The notes: generated by a model not told the origin, from the letters alone. Shown: positions 38,055-46,223, counted from the stretch's first letter. The stretch: 64,000 nt of DNA from Kordia periserrulae (GCF_003054265.1 NZ_QBKT01000009.1:62001-126000); one strand, 5' to 3'. Program-made: numbers and translations.

Positions 38055-38870
38055 ATGAACAAATTTACTTTTACCAATTTATGCATGGCAATATACTGCC
38101 TATTTACAATGCAATTGAATGCGCAAGACGGATACACGTACACGCTAATTCACAACGGTGGATATAGTTTCTCTGTCGGAGCTGTGCCAAATGCAAGTGC
38201 TTCTAACTTTCCAACATCAGTACAGAGTTACGGATTTACCATTATTGTGCCTGATGGCGTTACAGCTATTATAACATCTTCTTTAGGAAATGGCGCAGGA
38301 GCTACATTTTTTGACGGAAACAACGTAGGGCAACCAGCGAATGATGGATACCTAATCACAGAAACTTTGGGAAGTCCAATTGCGTTGCCAGCACCATCGG
38401 CAGCAACCACTACACCTATGGTGACTTTTGAAATACAAGGAACTCCTACAAGCGGCATTATAGAAATCTTAGCCAACAATTCCGCACTCGCAACCGCAGT
38501 AACGCCACTAAAAAGCTTTATGTCTGCTGATATGGAAGATGACGGTTCTGCCGTATTCACGAACAGAGTCGATCCAAATGGTTCAGGCTTGTCTGGCGAC
38601 AGTACCTTCGATTTTACGACGCTTTCAGTAGCAGATAAAAAGTTTGAAAATCTTTCTATATATCCTAATCCAGCTGTTGATGTAGTGAATATCAGATATA
38701 CAGAAACACCATTGCAAAAAATTGAAATTTACACTCTCAACGGACAATTGTTACAAGCAAAAACGACGCAGCTAGAAAGGTTGCAAATTCACAACTTACA
38801 AGTGGGCATGTATCTTATGAAACTATATACTAGAGACGCGAGTACAACTATCAAATTAATTAAACAATAA
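38055..38870 (+). CDS. Secreted protein with type IX secretion sorting domain
   Basis: The 271-residue protein starts at the ATG at 38055 (MNKFTF); the TTG at 38046 is a weaker choice. A signal peptide (CMAIYCLFTMQLNAQ) is followed by a beta-sandwich region of about 165 residues (YTYTLIHNGGYSFSVGAVPN, IIVPDGVTAIITSSLG). A type A T9SS tail occupies about 197-271 (FENLSIYPNPAVDVVNIRY, then IEIYTLNGQLL, VGMYLMKLYT, IKLIKQ). It is predicted to cross the outer membrane by the type IX system and be attached or released. The central domain is not assigned; the GVTAIITS stretch recalls cohesin-like folds, but this is weak. It is the last gene of the LRR island. Confidence 0.85.
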   Translation: MNKFTFTNLCMAIYCLFTMQLNAQDGYTYTLIHNGGYSFSVGAVPNASASNFPTSVQSYGFTIIVPDGVTAIITSSLGNGAGATFFDGNNVGQPANDGYLITETLGSPIALPAPSAATTTPMVTFEIQGTPTSGIIEILANNSALATAVTPLKSFMSADMEDDGSAVFTNRVDPNGSGLSGDSTFDFTTLSVADKKFENLSIYPNPAVDVVNIRYTETPLQKIEIYTLNGQLLQAKTTQLERLQIHNLQVGMYLMKLYTRDASTTIKLIKQ

Positions 38871-39058
38871 ATAGCATATCCCAAATCAAGTCAAGAGTAC
38901 TAATGATATAATAAATTATTTTTTTAGTTGGAAATCAGAATTTTACGTAACTTTTTAAGTGTAATTTATAATAGAAGTTTAATTTATTTTTAAGGTTGTT
39001 ATCATTAGTACTCCAATTTACGCTATGGCTTATAACCATATTTTAACAGCACAGTGAC

Positions 39059-40720
39059 ATGATTCCTAAAATACAATATACAAAAAGTGGAAACCTAAGC
39101 ATTGCCTATCAAGTTTTTGGTTCCGGGCCAGTAGATTTGGTCTACATTCCAGGTTGGGTTTCCAACATTGACTGGATGTGGGCATGCCCAGAATTGGTAG
39201 ACTTTTTTGAAGAACTCGGTAAAGTCGCGCGAATTATTCTTTTTGATAAAAGAGGCACAGGTTTGTCCGATCGTATTGTGGAACTTTCCACACTCGAAGA
39301 ACGCATGGAAGATATCAAAGCCGTTATGGATGCCACAAATTCCAAAAAAGCCATTCTGTTTGGACATTCGGAAGGCGGAAGTGTTTCGGCTTTATTCAGT
39401 GCAACCTATCCCAACAGAGTATTGGCGTTGATTACCTTCGGAATTTTTGCAAAACGACGCTATTCTGAAGATTATCCTTGGGCACCAACCGATGAAGAAC
39501 GCCAAAAAGTGTACGATATGATTGAACACAATTGGGGAAGTGGCGAAATGAACCTAGAATCGTTAGTGCCGTCCAAAGCAAATGATGAACAATTTATGAG
39601 TTGGTTGGCAAGTTATTTTCGCTCAGGTGCGAGTCCGAGAGCGGCATTGAAATTGACCAAAATGAACACGCAAGTCAACATTATTGATATTTTAGAATAC
39701 ATTAAAGTACCTACATTGCTGATGCAGCGAACCAACGATATTGACGTAAAAATAGAAGAAGGAAAGTTTATTGCAGAACGCATCAAAGGTGCAAAATTTG
39801 TGGAATTTGATGGAAACGATCATCTTTTTTGGGCAGGAAATACCCAAGAAGTGTTAGAGGAAATGAAAACATTTATTCGCCAATTGCCATCTCGTGATAA
39901 TTGTCATAAAAAAAGACTCACCACCATGCTTTTTGGGCATGTACTCACCGCTGCAAATCAAGGTTTGCAATCGCAAGTATTGGAAGAAAGCATTACTGAA
40001 AAAGGTGGAAAAATTATCATTGTAGAAAAAAAGTTTTTTGTGGCTTCTTTTGAAGTGCCAAGCAAAGCCATCAGTGCTGGAATATCACTGTTAAACACAC
40101 ATAAAGAAAAAGCAATTCCTTTTGCTGCGGGTATTTACATGAAAGAAAGTGATGATAACCAACATGAACCTTTAAGTCATAGAGATAATTATATGATTAC
40201 GTCCATTTTGTCACTCATCAAACCCAATCGGATTGTGGTTACGCAAGCCATCAAACACTTGCTGTCGGGCGTTGCGTTCAATTTTTCAAAAGATACTTCT
40301 ATCTTAACCTATCAAACGCATCAGTTGTGTACATTGTATCACGTCACAGACAAATCGAATACACATGTCAAAACATCCTTTCCGTATGGTTTTTCAAAAT
40401 ACGATTCGTTTTTGGAAGACGTACTAAAAATTATCGATGAACATTTAGACAATAATAATTTTGGCGTAGAAATGCTCACGAAAGAAACAGGCGTAAGCGA
40501 GCGAAAATTGCAACGACGTATCAAAGAAACCACAGGAAAATCGCCAGGACAATTGATAACCTTCATCCGACTCAACAAAGCGAAATCTGCTTTGGTAGAA
40601 AAAACAGATACGGTGGCTGAAATTGCATTCAAATTTGGGTTTTCCAGTCCGTCGTATTTTTCAAAATGTTTCAAAAAAGAATTCGGAATTCGTCCCACAG
40701 AAGTCGTGGCAACAAATTAA
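39059..40720 (+). CDS. Fusion regulator: alpha/beta hydrolase, degenerate cyclase-like domain, AraC HTH
   Basis: The protein has 553 residues and no signal peptide. Residues 1-275 are an alpha/beta hydrolase of the kind usually attached to adenylate cyclases (YIPGWVSNIDWMW, LFDKRGTGLSD), with nucleophile motif GHSEGG at 102-107, an Asp near 228-230, and His 255. Residues about 285-365 follow the class III cyclase pattern (RLTTMLFGHVL...EKGGKIIIVEKKFFVASFEVPSKAI...FAAGIYMKE), but the metal Asp positions (FTDI and GDGF in active enzymes) read FGHV and EKKF, so cyclase activity is unlikely. Residues about 455-550 are an AraC-type HTH (VEMLTKETGVSERKLQRRIKE, AEIAFKFGFSSPSYFSKCFKKEFG). I infer a ligand-responsive transcription factor. 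Confidence 0.82.
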   Translation: MIPKIQYTKSGNLSIAYQVFGSGPVDLVYIPGWVSNIDWMWACPELVDFFEELGKVARIILFDKRGTGLSDRIVELSTLEERMEDIKAVMDATNSKKAILFGHSEGGSVSALFSATYPNRVLALITFGIFAKRRYSEDYPWAPTDEERQKVYDMIEHNWGSGEMNLESLVPSKANDEQFMSWLASYFRSGASPRAALKLTKMNTQVNIIDILEYIKVPTLLMQRTNDIDVKIEEGKFIAERIKGAKFVEFDGNDHLFWAGNTQEVLEEMKTFIRQLPSRDNCHKKRLTTMLFGHVLTAANQGLQSQVLEESITEKGGKIIIVEKKFFVASFEVPSKAISAGISLLNTHKEKAIPFAAGIYMKESDDNQHEPLSHRDNYMITSILSLIKPNRIVVTQAIKHLLSGVAFNFSKDTSILTYQTHQLCTLYHVTDKSNTHVKTSFPYGFSKYDSFLEDVLKIIDEHLDNNNFGVEMLTKETGVSERKLQRRIKETTGKSPGQLITFIRLNKAKSALVEKTDTVAEIAFKFGFSSPSYFSKCFKKEFGIRPTEVVATN

Positions 40721-41109
40721 ATCGTTTCATAAAACACGTGAAATTGTCGGAAAATTACCAGTATTAAACGGATTTATTATAGAAAAAGCTTTCAATTGAA
40801 ATTACATTTACCATCAAAACAACAACAGGAAATTTTAATTGTTCATTCGCGGTAAGAGCTGTAAACTAGCGGAAAATGAACATATAAAGGAATTCCTTTT
40901 TAACGCTTAAAATTCCGTTTCAAGGAGTTTTTATAAAGTATATAGAAAAAAGGGTTGTTCCTTTACATCGTTTCAAATTGAATCATAAAAGATTGTTTTA
41001 GTGGATGTAATGCGCTACATTTAATTGCACATTAGTCATTTCAAAACTTAAAAAGTATTCAAAAAGAAATAAAAACCAATATAGAGTAACTAATAATTAA
41101 ACTAAAAAA
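40721..41109. other. Non-coding gap before the cytochrome operon
   Basis: It holds an imperfect dyad TGTTCATT (40840-40847) / AATGAACA (40875-40882) with CGC/GCG inside, which could be an operator or hairpin. No gene is supported. Confidence 0.4.
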
Positions 41110-41472
41110 ATGTATCGAAAAGTAACCTTACTAACTTTAGCTGTCGTGGTAATTACACTGTACAACTGTACCACAAATACCATTGATGAAGTTGAAATTG
41201 AAGATTTGCCACCAATTGTTGAGCAAATAACATACGTAGACGACGTAGCGCCTATTATTAATGGAAATTGTGTGGGTTGTCACAGCGGACCAAGTGCCAA
41301 TGCCGGATTGCAATTAGACGGGTATGCCAACGCCAGAGCAGGCGTAGAGCAAGGAAATGTATTAAATCGCATCAACAATGCGTCCAATCCGATGCCACCA
41401 ACAGGACAGCTGCCTGCAACCGATCGTCAAATCATTGAGCAATGGGCGGCAGATGGTTTTTTAGAAGATTAA
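41110..41472 (+). CDS. Mono-heme c-type cytochrome lipoprotein
   Basis: The 120-residue protein has a lipoprotein-like signal (LLTLAVVVITLYNC, Cys near 20) and a single heme-binding site CVGCH near 55-59, in the context VDDVAPIINGNCVGCHSGPSANAGLQL. MPPTGQLP near 97-104 offers the distal Met ligand. The ending RQIIEQWAADGF is typical of cytochrome domains of the planctomycete/PSCyt type. It should carry electrons at the outer face of a membrane. It heads a same-strand group with YceI, an OB-fold protein and a DUF5777 protein, and is probably co-transcribed with them (28 bp gap). Confidence 0.82.
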   Translation: MYRKVTLLTLAVVVITLYNCTTNTIDEVEIEDLPPIVEQITYVDDVAPIINGNCVGCHSGPSANAGLQLDGYANARAGVEQGNVLNRINNASNPMPPTGQLPATDRQIIEQWAADGFLED

Positions 41473-41500
41473 ACAAACACCAAAACCAATACATAACAAC

Positions 41501-42046
41501 ATGAAGAAATTACTATACATGTGCATATTTTTAGCAGTAGGAACTGTAGCAGCACAAAAATATTATACCAAAACAGGTACTACCGATTTTAAAGCTTCGG
41601 TAGCCGCTTTTGAACCTGTAGAAGCGAAAAGTAGCAGTACCACCGTAGTGTTAAATGTCAATACAGGCGATATTGCAGCGTTATTATTCATCAAATCCTT
41701 TCACTTTAAAGTGGCGTTGATGGAAGAGCATTTCAACGAAAACTATATGGATTCTGACAAGCATCCAAAAGCGACATTCAAAGGCTCACTAGCAAACTTT
41801 TCAATGGCTGACATTTCAAGTACAGCCAAAGAATACGATTTAACAGGAACATTGACCGTACGAGGACAAGCCAAAGAAATTGCGACAACCGCAAAAGTGT
41901 CTAAAAACGGCGAAAAAATTATGATTGAATCGTTCTTTTCTGTAAAACCTCAAGATTTCGGAATTGAAATACCAAGCATTGTACGCGAAAAAATAGCTAA
42001 AGAAATTAACATCAATTTGAATTATGAACTTATCGAAAAAAAGTAA
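41501..42046 (+). CDS. YceI-family periplasmic lipocalin-like protein
   Basis: The 181-residue protein has a signal peptide (LLYMCIFLAVGTVAAQ) and the YceI signature: SFHFKVALMEEHFNENYMDSDKHPKATFKG near 66-95, then YDLTGTLTVRGQAKEI and FSVKPQDFGIEIP. YceI proteins bind isoprenoid-type lipids in a lipocalin-like barrel; the ligand here is unknown. Its 3' end overlaps the next start by 23 bp, so the two are translationally linked. Confidence 0.9.
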   Translation: MKKLLYMCIFLAVGTVAAQKYYTKTGTTDFKASVAAFEPVEAKSSSTTVVLNVNTGDIAALLFIKSFHFKVALMEEHFNENYMDSDKHPKATFKGSLANFSMADISSTAKEYDLTGTLTVRGQAKEIATTAKVSKNGEKIMIESFFSVKPQDFGIEIPSIVREKIAKEININLNYELIEKK

Positions 42047-42425
42047 AATATTCCTAAGCATACTAGCCCTATTGGTAGTTGGAGGAATTGCAGGATATTT
42101 TTATCTATATCAATCGCACACCTCTATAAACGATATGGAAATCGTATATACAGGAAGCGCAGAGGAATTTCAAAACAAAATGGAAGCAAATGCAGACGCA
42201 TGGTCAAAAGCAGGTGATAAAGTCATTGAACTCACAGGAACCATCACTGCAAAAGATCTAAAAGGGATTTCTGTGGAAGGAAGTTTTTATTTTCAATTGG
42301 AAGATGGAACAAGTACTGACAATTTACAAGAAGACCAAAAAATACAAATTAAAGGAAGAATCATTGGCTACGACGATTTGCTAGGCGAATTAAAACTTGA
42401 CAAAGCCATCATCCTCAAAAAATAA
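42024..42425 (+). CDS. Membrane-anchored OB-fold (tRNA_anti-like) protein, paralogue
   Basis: The 133-residue protein has an N-terminal anchor (KIFLSILALLVVGGIAGYFYLY) and a C-terminal OB-fold-like domain (VIELTGTITAKDLKGISVEGSFYFQL, EDQKIQIKGRIIGYDDLLGELKLDKAI). It parallels the protein at 26422-26814 almost feature for feature, including YDxxLxELKL near the end. It starts inside the YceI gene and ends 4 bp before the DUF5777 gene, so it is a fixed member of this operon. The function is unknown. Confidence 0.8.
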   Translation: MNLSKKSKIFLSILALLVVGGIAGYFYLYQSHTSINDMEIVYTGSAEEFQNKMEANADAWSKAGDKVIELTGTITAKDLKGISVEGSFYFQLEDGTSTDNLQEDQKIQIKGRIIGYDDLLGELKLDKAIILKK

Positions 42426-42429
42426 CAAC

Positions 42430-43281
42430 ATGAAACACTATTATATATTTCTAGTATGCTGTCTTTTCAGTATGGGATTGCATGCGCAAGATGATTTATT
42501 AGACGAATTAGAAGAAGAAGCTACGCCAGAAACGTTTGTGTCACCAGCTTTTAAAGCGATGCGAATCATGAATTTGCAATCGACCAAAGTAGCGGCAAAA
42601 AATGATTTTTATCTCTACGTGTCGCACCGATTTGGAACCCTAGAAGACGGATTGTCCACTTTTTTCGGATTTGACAATGCAAACACACGAATTCAATTGG
42701 TGTATGGACTTTTTGAAGGTTGGCAGTTTGGCATCAGTAGAGAATCGTTGCGAAAAACGTACGCACTTTCTACCAAAATGAAATTAAAAGATCAAACCGA
42801 AAGCTTTCCTGTAATGCTTGTCGGATACGCAACCGCAAATATCAACACGCAAGTGCGAAAAGACCGTTTTCCTTTTTTAACCTTTGAAGATCGGTTAAGT
42901 TACACCACGCAATTACTAATTTCACGTAAATTCAACAACAACTTCTCGTTGGAAATTGCGCCTTCGTATGTACGTCACAACTTAACGCTTGAAGCATCTC
43001 AAAAGCATGACCAATTTGCCATGGGCGTTGGCGGACGTTTAAAAGTGAGCAAACGCATGTCTATCAACATGGACTATGCCTACAATTTCAACAGAGCAGA
43101 GGATACCGCCTTTAGAAATCCATTGACCATCGGTGTCGATATAGAAACGGGCGGACACGTATTTCAGTTACTATTCTCCAACGCACAATCAACGAATGAG
43201 CCAGGCTTTTTAAGCTATGCAGAAGGCGATTGGGGCGACGGCGATATTTTCTTCGGATTTAACATTGTACGTGTATTCTAA
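42430..43281 (+). CDS. DUF5777-type outer-membrane beta-barrel-like protein
   Basis: The start is the ATG at 42430 (MKHYYIFLVCC); the in-frame ATG at 42397 precedes the end of the previous gene and lacks a signal. The 283-residue protein has a signal peptide (LVCCLFSMGLHAQ) and alternating amphipathic strands with aromatic ends (FYLYVSHRFGTLEDG, FGISRESLR, NMDYAYNFNR), ending in VFQLLFSNAQS and FGFNIVRVF, a typical barrel terminus. The pattern matches the DUF5777 family, often encoded with cytochrome c and YceI proteins in Bacteroidota. A role in the outer membrane is likely; the substrate is unknown. Confidence 0.82.
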   Translation: MKHYYIFLVCCLFSMGLHAQDDLLDELEEEATPETFVSPAFKAMRIMNLQSTKVAAKNDFYLYVSHRFGTLEDGLSTFFGFDNANTRIQLVYGLFEGWQFGISRESLRKTYALSTKMKLKDQTESFPVMLVGYATANINTQVRKDRFPFLTFEDRLSYTTQLLISRKFNNNFSLEIAPSYVRHNLTLEASQKHDQFAMGVGGRLKVSKRMSINMDYAYNFNRAEDTAFRNPLTIGVDIETGGHVFQLLFSNAQSTNEPGFLSYAEGDWGDGDIFFGFNIVRVF

Positions 43282-43322
43282 AACACAATCTTATCTAGCA
43301 ACTACTAATCTACTTTTACTAA

Positions 43323-43352
43323 AAAAGGCTTTCAAATTATTGAAAGCCTTTT
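43323..43352. terminator. Bidirectional terminator
   Basis: AAAAGGCTTTCAA pairs with TTGAAAGCCTTTT across a 4-nt loop, a 13-bp perfect stem. It serves the DUF5777 operon on plus and the first Cys-rich precursor on minus. Confidence 0.88.
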
Positions 43353-43371
43353 GTCTTTTAAGTTGAAAAAA

Positions 43372-43614
43372 TTAACAGTAAAAAGTCACACAAACTGCGG
43401 TTTGACAAACTGCGGATACACATAAAAAAGTGTCACAATCTACTGTTGGACTAGGATCAGGACAACTATCTGTAGGATCTTTACAATCGTCGGTAGCGTT
43501 GCAAATAACAGTGGCACAAACAAAAGAACCTCCAACAATTTGTTCAGATGTCAAATTTGAAATCTTGGATTTTGATAAGTGAAGTTTTTTCAGCAATACA
43601 TTTTGTTTTTTCAT
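43372..43614 (-). CDS. Cys-rich RiPP precursor 1 (nine Cys in core)
   Basis: From the ATG at 43614 (MKKQNVLLKKLHLSKSKIS) the peptide has 80 residues. The longer frame start at 43644 is not expected because all neighbours begin MKK. The leader ends in QIVGG near residue 28, and the core (SFVCATVICNATDDC and on) has nine Cys plus several Ser/Thr; four CxxxC spacings fall near the end. A synthetase, transporter or protease is not in the window. It is the closest to the operon terminator of four same-strand precursors at 43.4-44.9 kb. Confidence 0.65.
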   Translation of the reverse strand: MKKQNVLLKKLHLSKSKISNLTSEQIVGGSFVCATVICNATDDCKDPTDSCPDPSPTVDCDTFLCVSAVCQTAVCVTFYC

Positions 43615-43725
43615 AAGTATAAATTTAAGTTTACTACAACTCAAAGCTATTAAAAGCCAATTACTCCAAAAAGAAATTCAAACAATAGTGTATAATTGGT
43701 CATAAAAAGGAAATAACTGGTAAAA

Positions 43726-43760
43726 AAAAAGGCTTTCAACAATAACGTGAAAGCCTTTTT
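43726..43760 (-). terminator. Terminator after Cys-rich precursor 2
   Basis: AAAAAGGCTTTCA and TGAAAGCCTTTTT form a 13-bp stem with a 9-nt loop, 20 bp beyond the stop. The stem core GGCTTTCA is the same as in the 43323-43352 terminator. Confidence 0.85.
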
Positions 43761-43779
43761 CGTATTTATGAACTAAATT

Positions 43780-44094
43780 TTAGTAACACTGAAGTCCATT
43801 ACAAGCACTATACAATGCTGTTTGTCCACATCCGTAGATAGTTCCACAGTTGTTAGTTGGTGGCGGACATCCATCGGTGTACACAGGGCATCCATCTGTT
43901 TCTTGTGGACAGTCACCTGTTCCACATCCAACAGTACCACAGTCAAAATCAGAGAAACATGGCTCGGCAGTTCCCGTCCAAGACTGATATCCACCAGTTC
44001 CGTAAGTTCCTCCAGTCAAACCTTTAGACTCCAAAGAAGCTACACTAGATTTCTTTAAAGCTAACTGACGTAAGTTTACTTGCTTTTTTTTCAT
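43780..44094 (-). CDS. Cys-rich RiPP precursor 2 (ten Cys in core)
   Basis: The 104-residue peptide has a basic leader (MKKKQVNLRQLALKKSSVASL) ending in GLTGG near residue 29. The core begins YGTGGYQSWTGTAEPCFSDF and continues with a ladder of Cys at short, regular distances (VGCGTGDC, TDGCPVYTDGC, NNCGTIYGC), ten in all, ending CNGLQCY. It is clearly a paralogue of the next gene (44251-44544), with the same motifs in the same order. The leader style is that of Bacteroidota class I lanthipeptide precursors, but thiol chemistry other than lanthionine is possible. It is an independent transcription unit with its own promoter region and terminator. Confidence 0.72.
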   Translation of the reverse strand: MKKKQVNLRQLALKKSSVASLESKGLTGGTYGTGGYQSWTGTAEPCFSDFDCGTVGCGTGDCPQETDGCPVYTDGCPPPTNNCGTIYGCGQTALYSACNGLQCY

Positions 44095-44122
44095 GATTAT
44101 ATAAGTTTTTGGTTAAAAACCT

Positions 44123-44167
44123 TAAAATTAATGAGAACTGATAAACTTTATCTATGGAAAATCCGTA
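44123..44167 (-). promoter_or_regulatory. Putative promoter and dyad of Cys-rich precursor 2
   Basis: Minus-strand TAATTTTA (44130-44123) is a one-mismatch -7 box. The imperfect dyad TATGGA-AAA-TCCGTA (44153-44167) lies 22 bp upstream of it. The same arrangement occurs before precursor 3. Confidence 0.45.
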
Positions 44168-44200
44168 ATAATAGTAGGTGTTAACCAAGCGAAAAACAAA

Positions 44201-44225
44201 AAGCTCCCAAAATAATTGGAAGCTT
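44201..44225 (-). terminator. Terminator after Cys-rich precursor 3
   Basis: AAGCTCCCAA and TTGGAAGCTT pair with one mismatch around a 5-nt loop; the minus strand continues in a T-rich run. It is 26 bp past the stop. Confidence 0.7.
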
Positions 44226-44250
44226 CTTTTGATAATAATACTTCGGTTTA

Positions 44251-44544
44251 TTAGTAGCACTGAACTCCTGCAGGGCACACAGAATGCGAATTGCATAATA
44301 ATGTCGCAGGTGGGCAATTTTGTGTTTGTGGTGGACATCCGTTGGTATAACAACCATCTGTATACACAGGGCATCCATCCGTTTCTTGTGGGCATCCAGC
44401 TGTGCCACAATCAAATTCAGAAAAGCATGGTTCATACGTTCCTGTCCATGATTGATATCCTCCTGTAACGCTATTAGACTCTAATGAAGCTACACTTGAC
44501 TTCTTTAAGGATAACTGCTTTAAATTTACTTTTCTTTTTTTCAT
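44251..44544 (-). CDS. Cys-rich RiPP precursor 3 (ten Cys in core)
   Basis: The 97-residue peptide starts MKKRKVNLKQLSLKKSSVASL and has SVTGG near residue 28. The core GYQSWTGTYEPCFSEFDCGT and following Cys ladder (AGCPQETDGCPVYTDGC, NGCPPQTQNC, LLCNSHSVC) match precursor 2 with small gaps, and both end with QCY. There are ten Cys. The upstream sequences of the two genes are also alike, so gene and promoter were duplicated together as a unit of about 450 bp. The mature product and modifying enzymes are unknown. Confidence 0.72.
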   Translation of the reverse strand: MKKRKVNLKQLSLKKSSVASLESNSVTGGYQSWTGTYEPCFSEFDCGTAGCPQETDGCPVYTDGCYTNGCPPQTQNCPPATLLCNSHSVCPAGVQCY

Positions 44545-44571
44545 GATTATATAGGTTTTTGGTTAAAAGCA

Positions 44572-44616
44572 TAAAACTAGTAAGACTTTTTCTAATTTTT
44601 CTATGGAAAATCCATA
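44572..44616 (-). promoter_or_regulatory. Putative promoter and perfect dyad of Cys-rich precursor 3
   Basis: Minus-strand TAGTTTTA (44579-44572) is a near -7 box. A perfect dyad TATGGA-AAA-TCCATA (44602-44616) lies 22 bp upstream, the position where an activator or repressor would contact the -33 region. Confidence 0.5.
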
Positions 44617-44637
44617 AGAAAAGTATGTCTAAAAAAG

Positions 44638-44675
44638 AAAACTGCGTTACTTTCACTAGAAAATAACGCAGTTTT
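44638..44675 (-). terminator. Terminator after the 55-aa precursor
   Basis: AAAACTGCGTTA and TAACGCAGTTTT form a perfect 12-bp stem with a 14-nt loop, 23 bp beyond the stop at 44698. Confidence 0.8.
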
Positions 44676-44697
44676 GACTGTTTTTACTACCTATTAG

Positions 44698-44865
44698 TTA
44701 GGCTTCTTGTGTTTCACAATTACAATATGTTTTTTCACACTCGCCGTTCCCAAATGACGAGCAATCACTATCTACAGGAGTACGTAATCCTCCTGTAACG
44801 ATCTCTTTTAACGAGGAAATATTTCTCTTGTTTAATGTCAACGATTTTAAAGTTCTTTTTTTCAT
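44698..44865 (-). CDS. Short Cys-containing RiPP precursor 4 (55 aa)
   Basis: Reading the minus strand from the ATG at 44865 gives 55 residues: a leader MKKRTLKSLTLNKRNISSL, then EIVTGG, then a core of about 29 residues with four Cys (SDCSSF, GECEKTYCNC). The LKSLTLNKRNISSL leader is closer to the orphan at 27141-27368 than to precursors 2 and 3. The gene is short but has a terminator and an A/T-rich upstream region, and starts the four-gene precursor set. As with the others, no modification gene is in view. Confidence 0.65.
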   Translation of the reverse strand: MKKRTLKSLTLNKRNISSLKEIVTGGLRTPVDSDCSSFGNGECEKTYCNCETQEA

Positions 44866-45015
44866 TTGTGATAAATTTTTAATGGTTACTAAATTTTTCG
44901 TATTAAATGTACAACATAAAAGTGAGATTATTCAATGCGAATCAAAAGAAAATGGATACGCATAAAAGAGTTCTTAGAACATTTCCTGAAAACTAAAAAC
45001 AATCAATAAAAATTG

Positions 45016-45023
45016 TAAATTTG
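45016..45023 (+). promoter_or_regulatory. -7 element of prfA
   Basis: TAAATTTG matches TAnnTTTG, 22 bp before the ATG at 45046. Confidence 0.65.
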
Positions 45024-45045
45024 CAAACTTGAAAACCGAAGTTCC

Positions 45046-46119
45046 ATGTTAGAAAAGTTAGAAATAGTAAAGCAACGTTTTGATGAGGTAAATGATTTAA
45101 TCATTCAACCAGACATTATTGCTGACCAAAAACGATATATACAACTCAATAAAGAATACAAAGATTTAAAAATACTCGTTGAAAAACGCGATGCGTATAA
45201 AGAAGTCTTAGACAATATTGCAGAAGCCGAAGAAATCATTGCTGACGGAAGTGATGCAGAAATGGTGGAAATGGCAAAAATGCAATTGGACGAAGCCAAA
45301 GAAGCATTGCCCAAACTAGAAGAAGAAATTAAGTTTTTATTGATTCCTAAAGATCCTGAAGACAGTAAAAACGTCGTGGTAGAAGTACGTGCCGGAACTG
45401 GCGGTGATGAAGCCAGTATTTTTGCAGGCGATTTGCACCGAATGTACACAAAATACTGCGAAGGTCGCGGATGGAATGTTAGTGTCGTAGACTACAGTGA
45501 AGGAACTTCGGGCGGATTTAAAGAAATTATTTTTGAAGTTTCTGGGGAAGATGTGTACGGAACGATGAAGTTTGAAGCTGGAGTGCATCGTGTACAACGC
45601 GTACCACAAACCGAAACACAAGGTCGTGTGCATACCAGTGCTGCAACGGTGATGGTGTTGCCAGAAGCAGAAGAATTTGATGTTGAGTTAGATATGAACG
45701 ATGTCCGTATTGAGCGTACCACCTCTACAGGACCTGGAGGACAATCCGTAAACACCACATATTCTGCCATTCGTTTACATCACGGACCGTCTGGATTGGT
45801 CGTAAGTTGTCAAGATCAAAAATCATCACACAAAAACCTTGAAAAAGCCTTAAAAGTATTGCGATCGCGCTTATACGAACGTGAATTGGAAAAGAAAATG
45901 GCGGCAGACTCAGCACGTCGTAAAAGCATGGTTTCTTCAGGTGATAGAAGTGCAAAAATTAGAACATACAACTATCCGCAAGGTCGTGTAACCGACCACA
46001 GAATCGGATTAACACTCTACGATTTGTCTAATATTATGAACGGAGATATACAAAAGATTTTAGACGAATTGATGCTAGTAGAAAATACAGAGAAACTAAA
46101 GGAAGCTAGTGAATTTTGA
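45046..46119 (+). CDS. prfA: Peptide chain release factor 1
   Basis: This cytoplasmic factor ends translation at UAA and UAG. The 357-residue protein has the family's domain order: helical domain 1 (residues 1-100), the codon-recognition region with the RF1-type PxT motif as PQT in [13 protein letters not shown], and the catalytic GGQ at about 231-233 ([15 protein letters not shown]). Because the motif is PxT and not SPF, it is RF1 and not RF2. There is no frameshift. A G-rich repeat begins 8 bp after the stop. Confidence 0.97.
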   Translation: MLEKLEIVKQRFDEVNDLIIQPDIIADQKRYIQLNKEYKDLKILVEKRDAYKEVLDNIAEAEEIIADGSDAEMVEMAKMQLDEAKEALPKLEEEIKFLLIPKDPEDSKNVVVEVRAGTGGDEASIFAGDLHRMYTKYCEGRGWNVSVVDYSEGTSGGFKEIIFEVSGEDVYGTMKFEAGVHRVQRVPQTETQGRVHTSAATVMVLPEAEEFDVELDMNDVRIERTTSTGPGGQSVNTTYSAIRLHHGPSGLVVSCQDQKSSHKNLEKALKVLRSRLYERELEKKMAADSARRKSMVSSGDRSAKIRTYNYPQGRVTDHRIGLTLYDLSNIMNGDIQKILDELMLVENTEKLKEASEF

Positions 46120-46127
46120 TACGGAAA

Positions 46128-46162
46128 TGGGTTTTAGGTGTTAGGTTTTTGGTGTTGGGTTA
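46128..46162. repeat. G-rich repeat, left flank of the four-helix-bundle gene
   Basis: The plus strand reads TGGGTTTTAGGTGTTAGG and continues TTTTTGGTGTTGGG, made of TTAGG/GTGTTGGG units. It is inverted with respect to the copy at 46579-46618 and similar to the one at 51934-51961. Its G runs could form a G-quadruplex. Confidence 0.6.
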
Positions 46163-46223
46163 GCTTGAAAAATAATTTTGTTTGTAGATAATATCCTCGA
46201 AATGCTCAAAATATATAAACATT

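Noticed and set aside
44178-44468. Plus-strand reading frame opposite precursor 3
   Set aside because: It is antisense to a clear Cys-rich precursor gene that has its own promoter and terminator.
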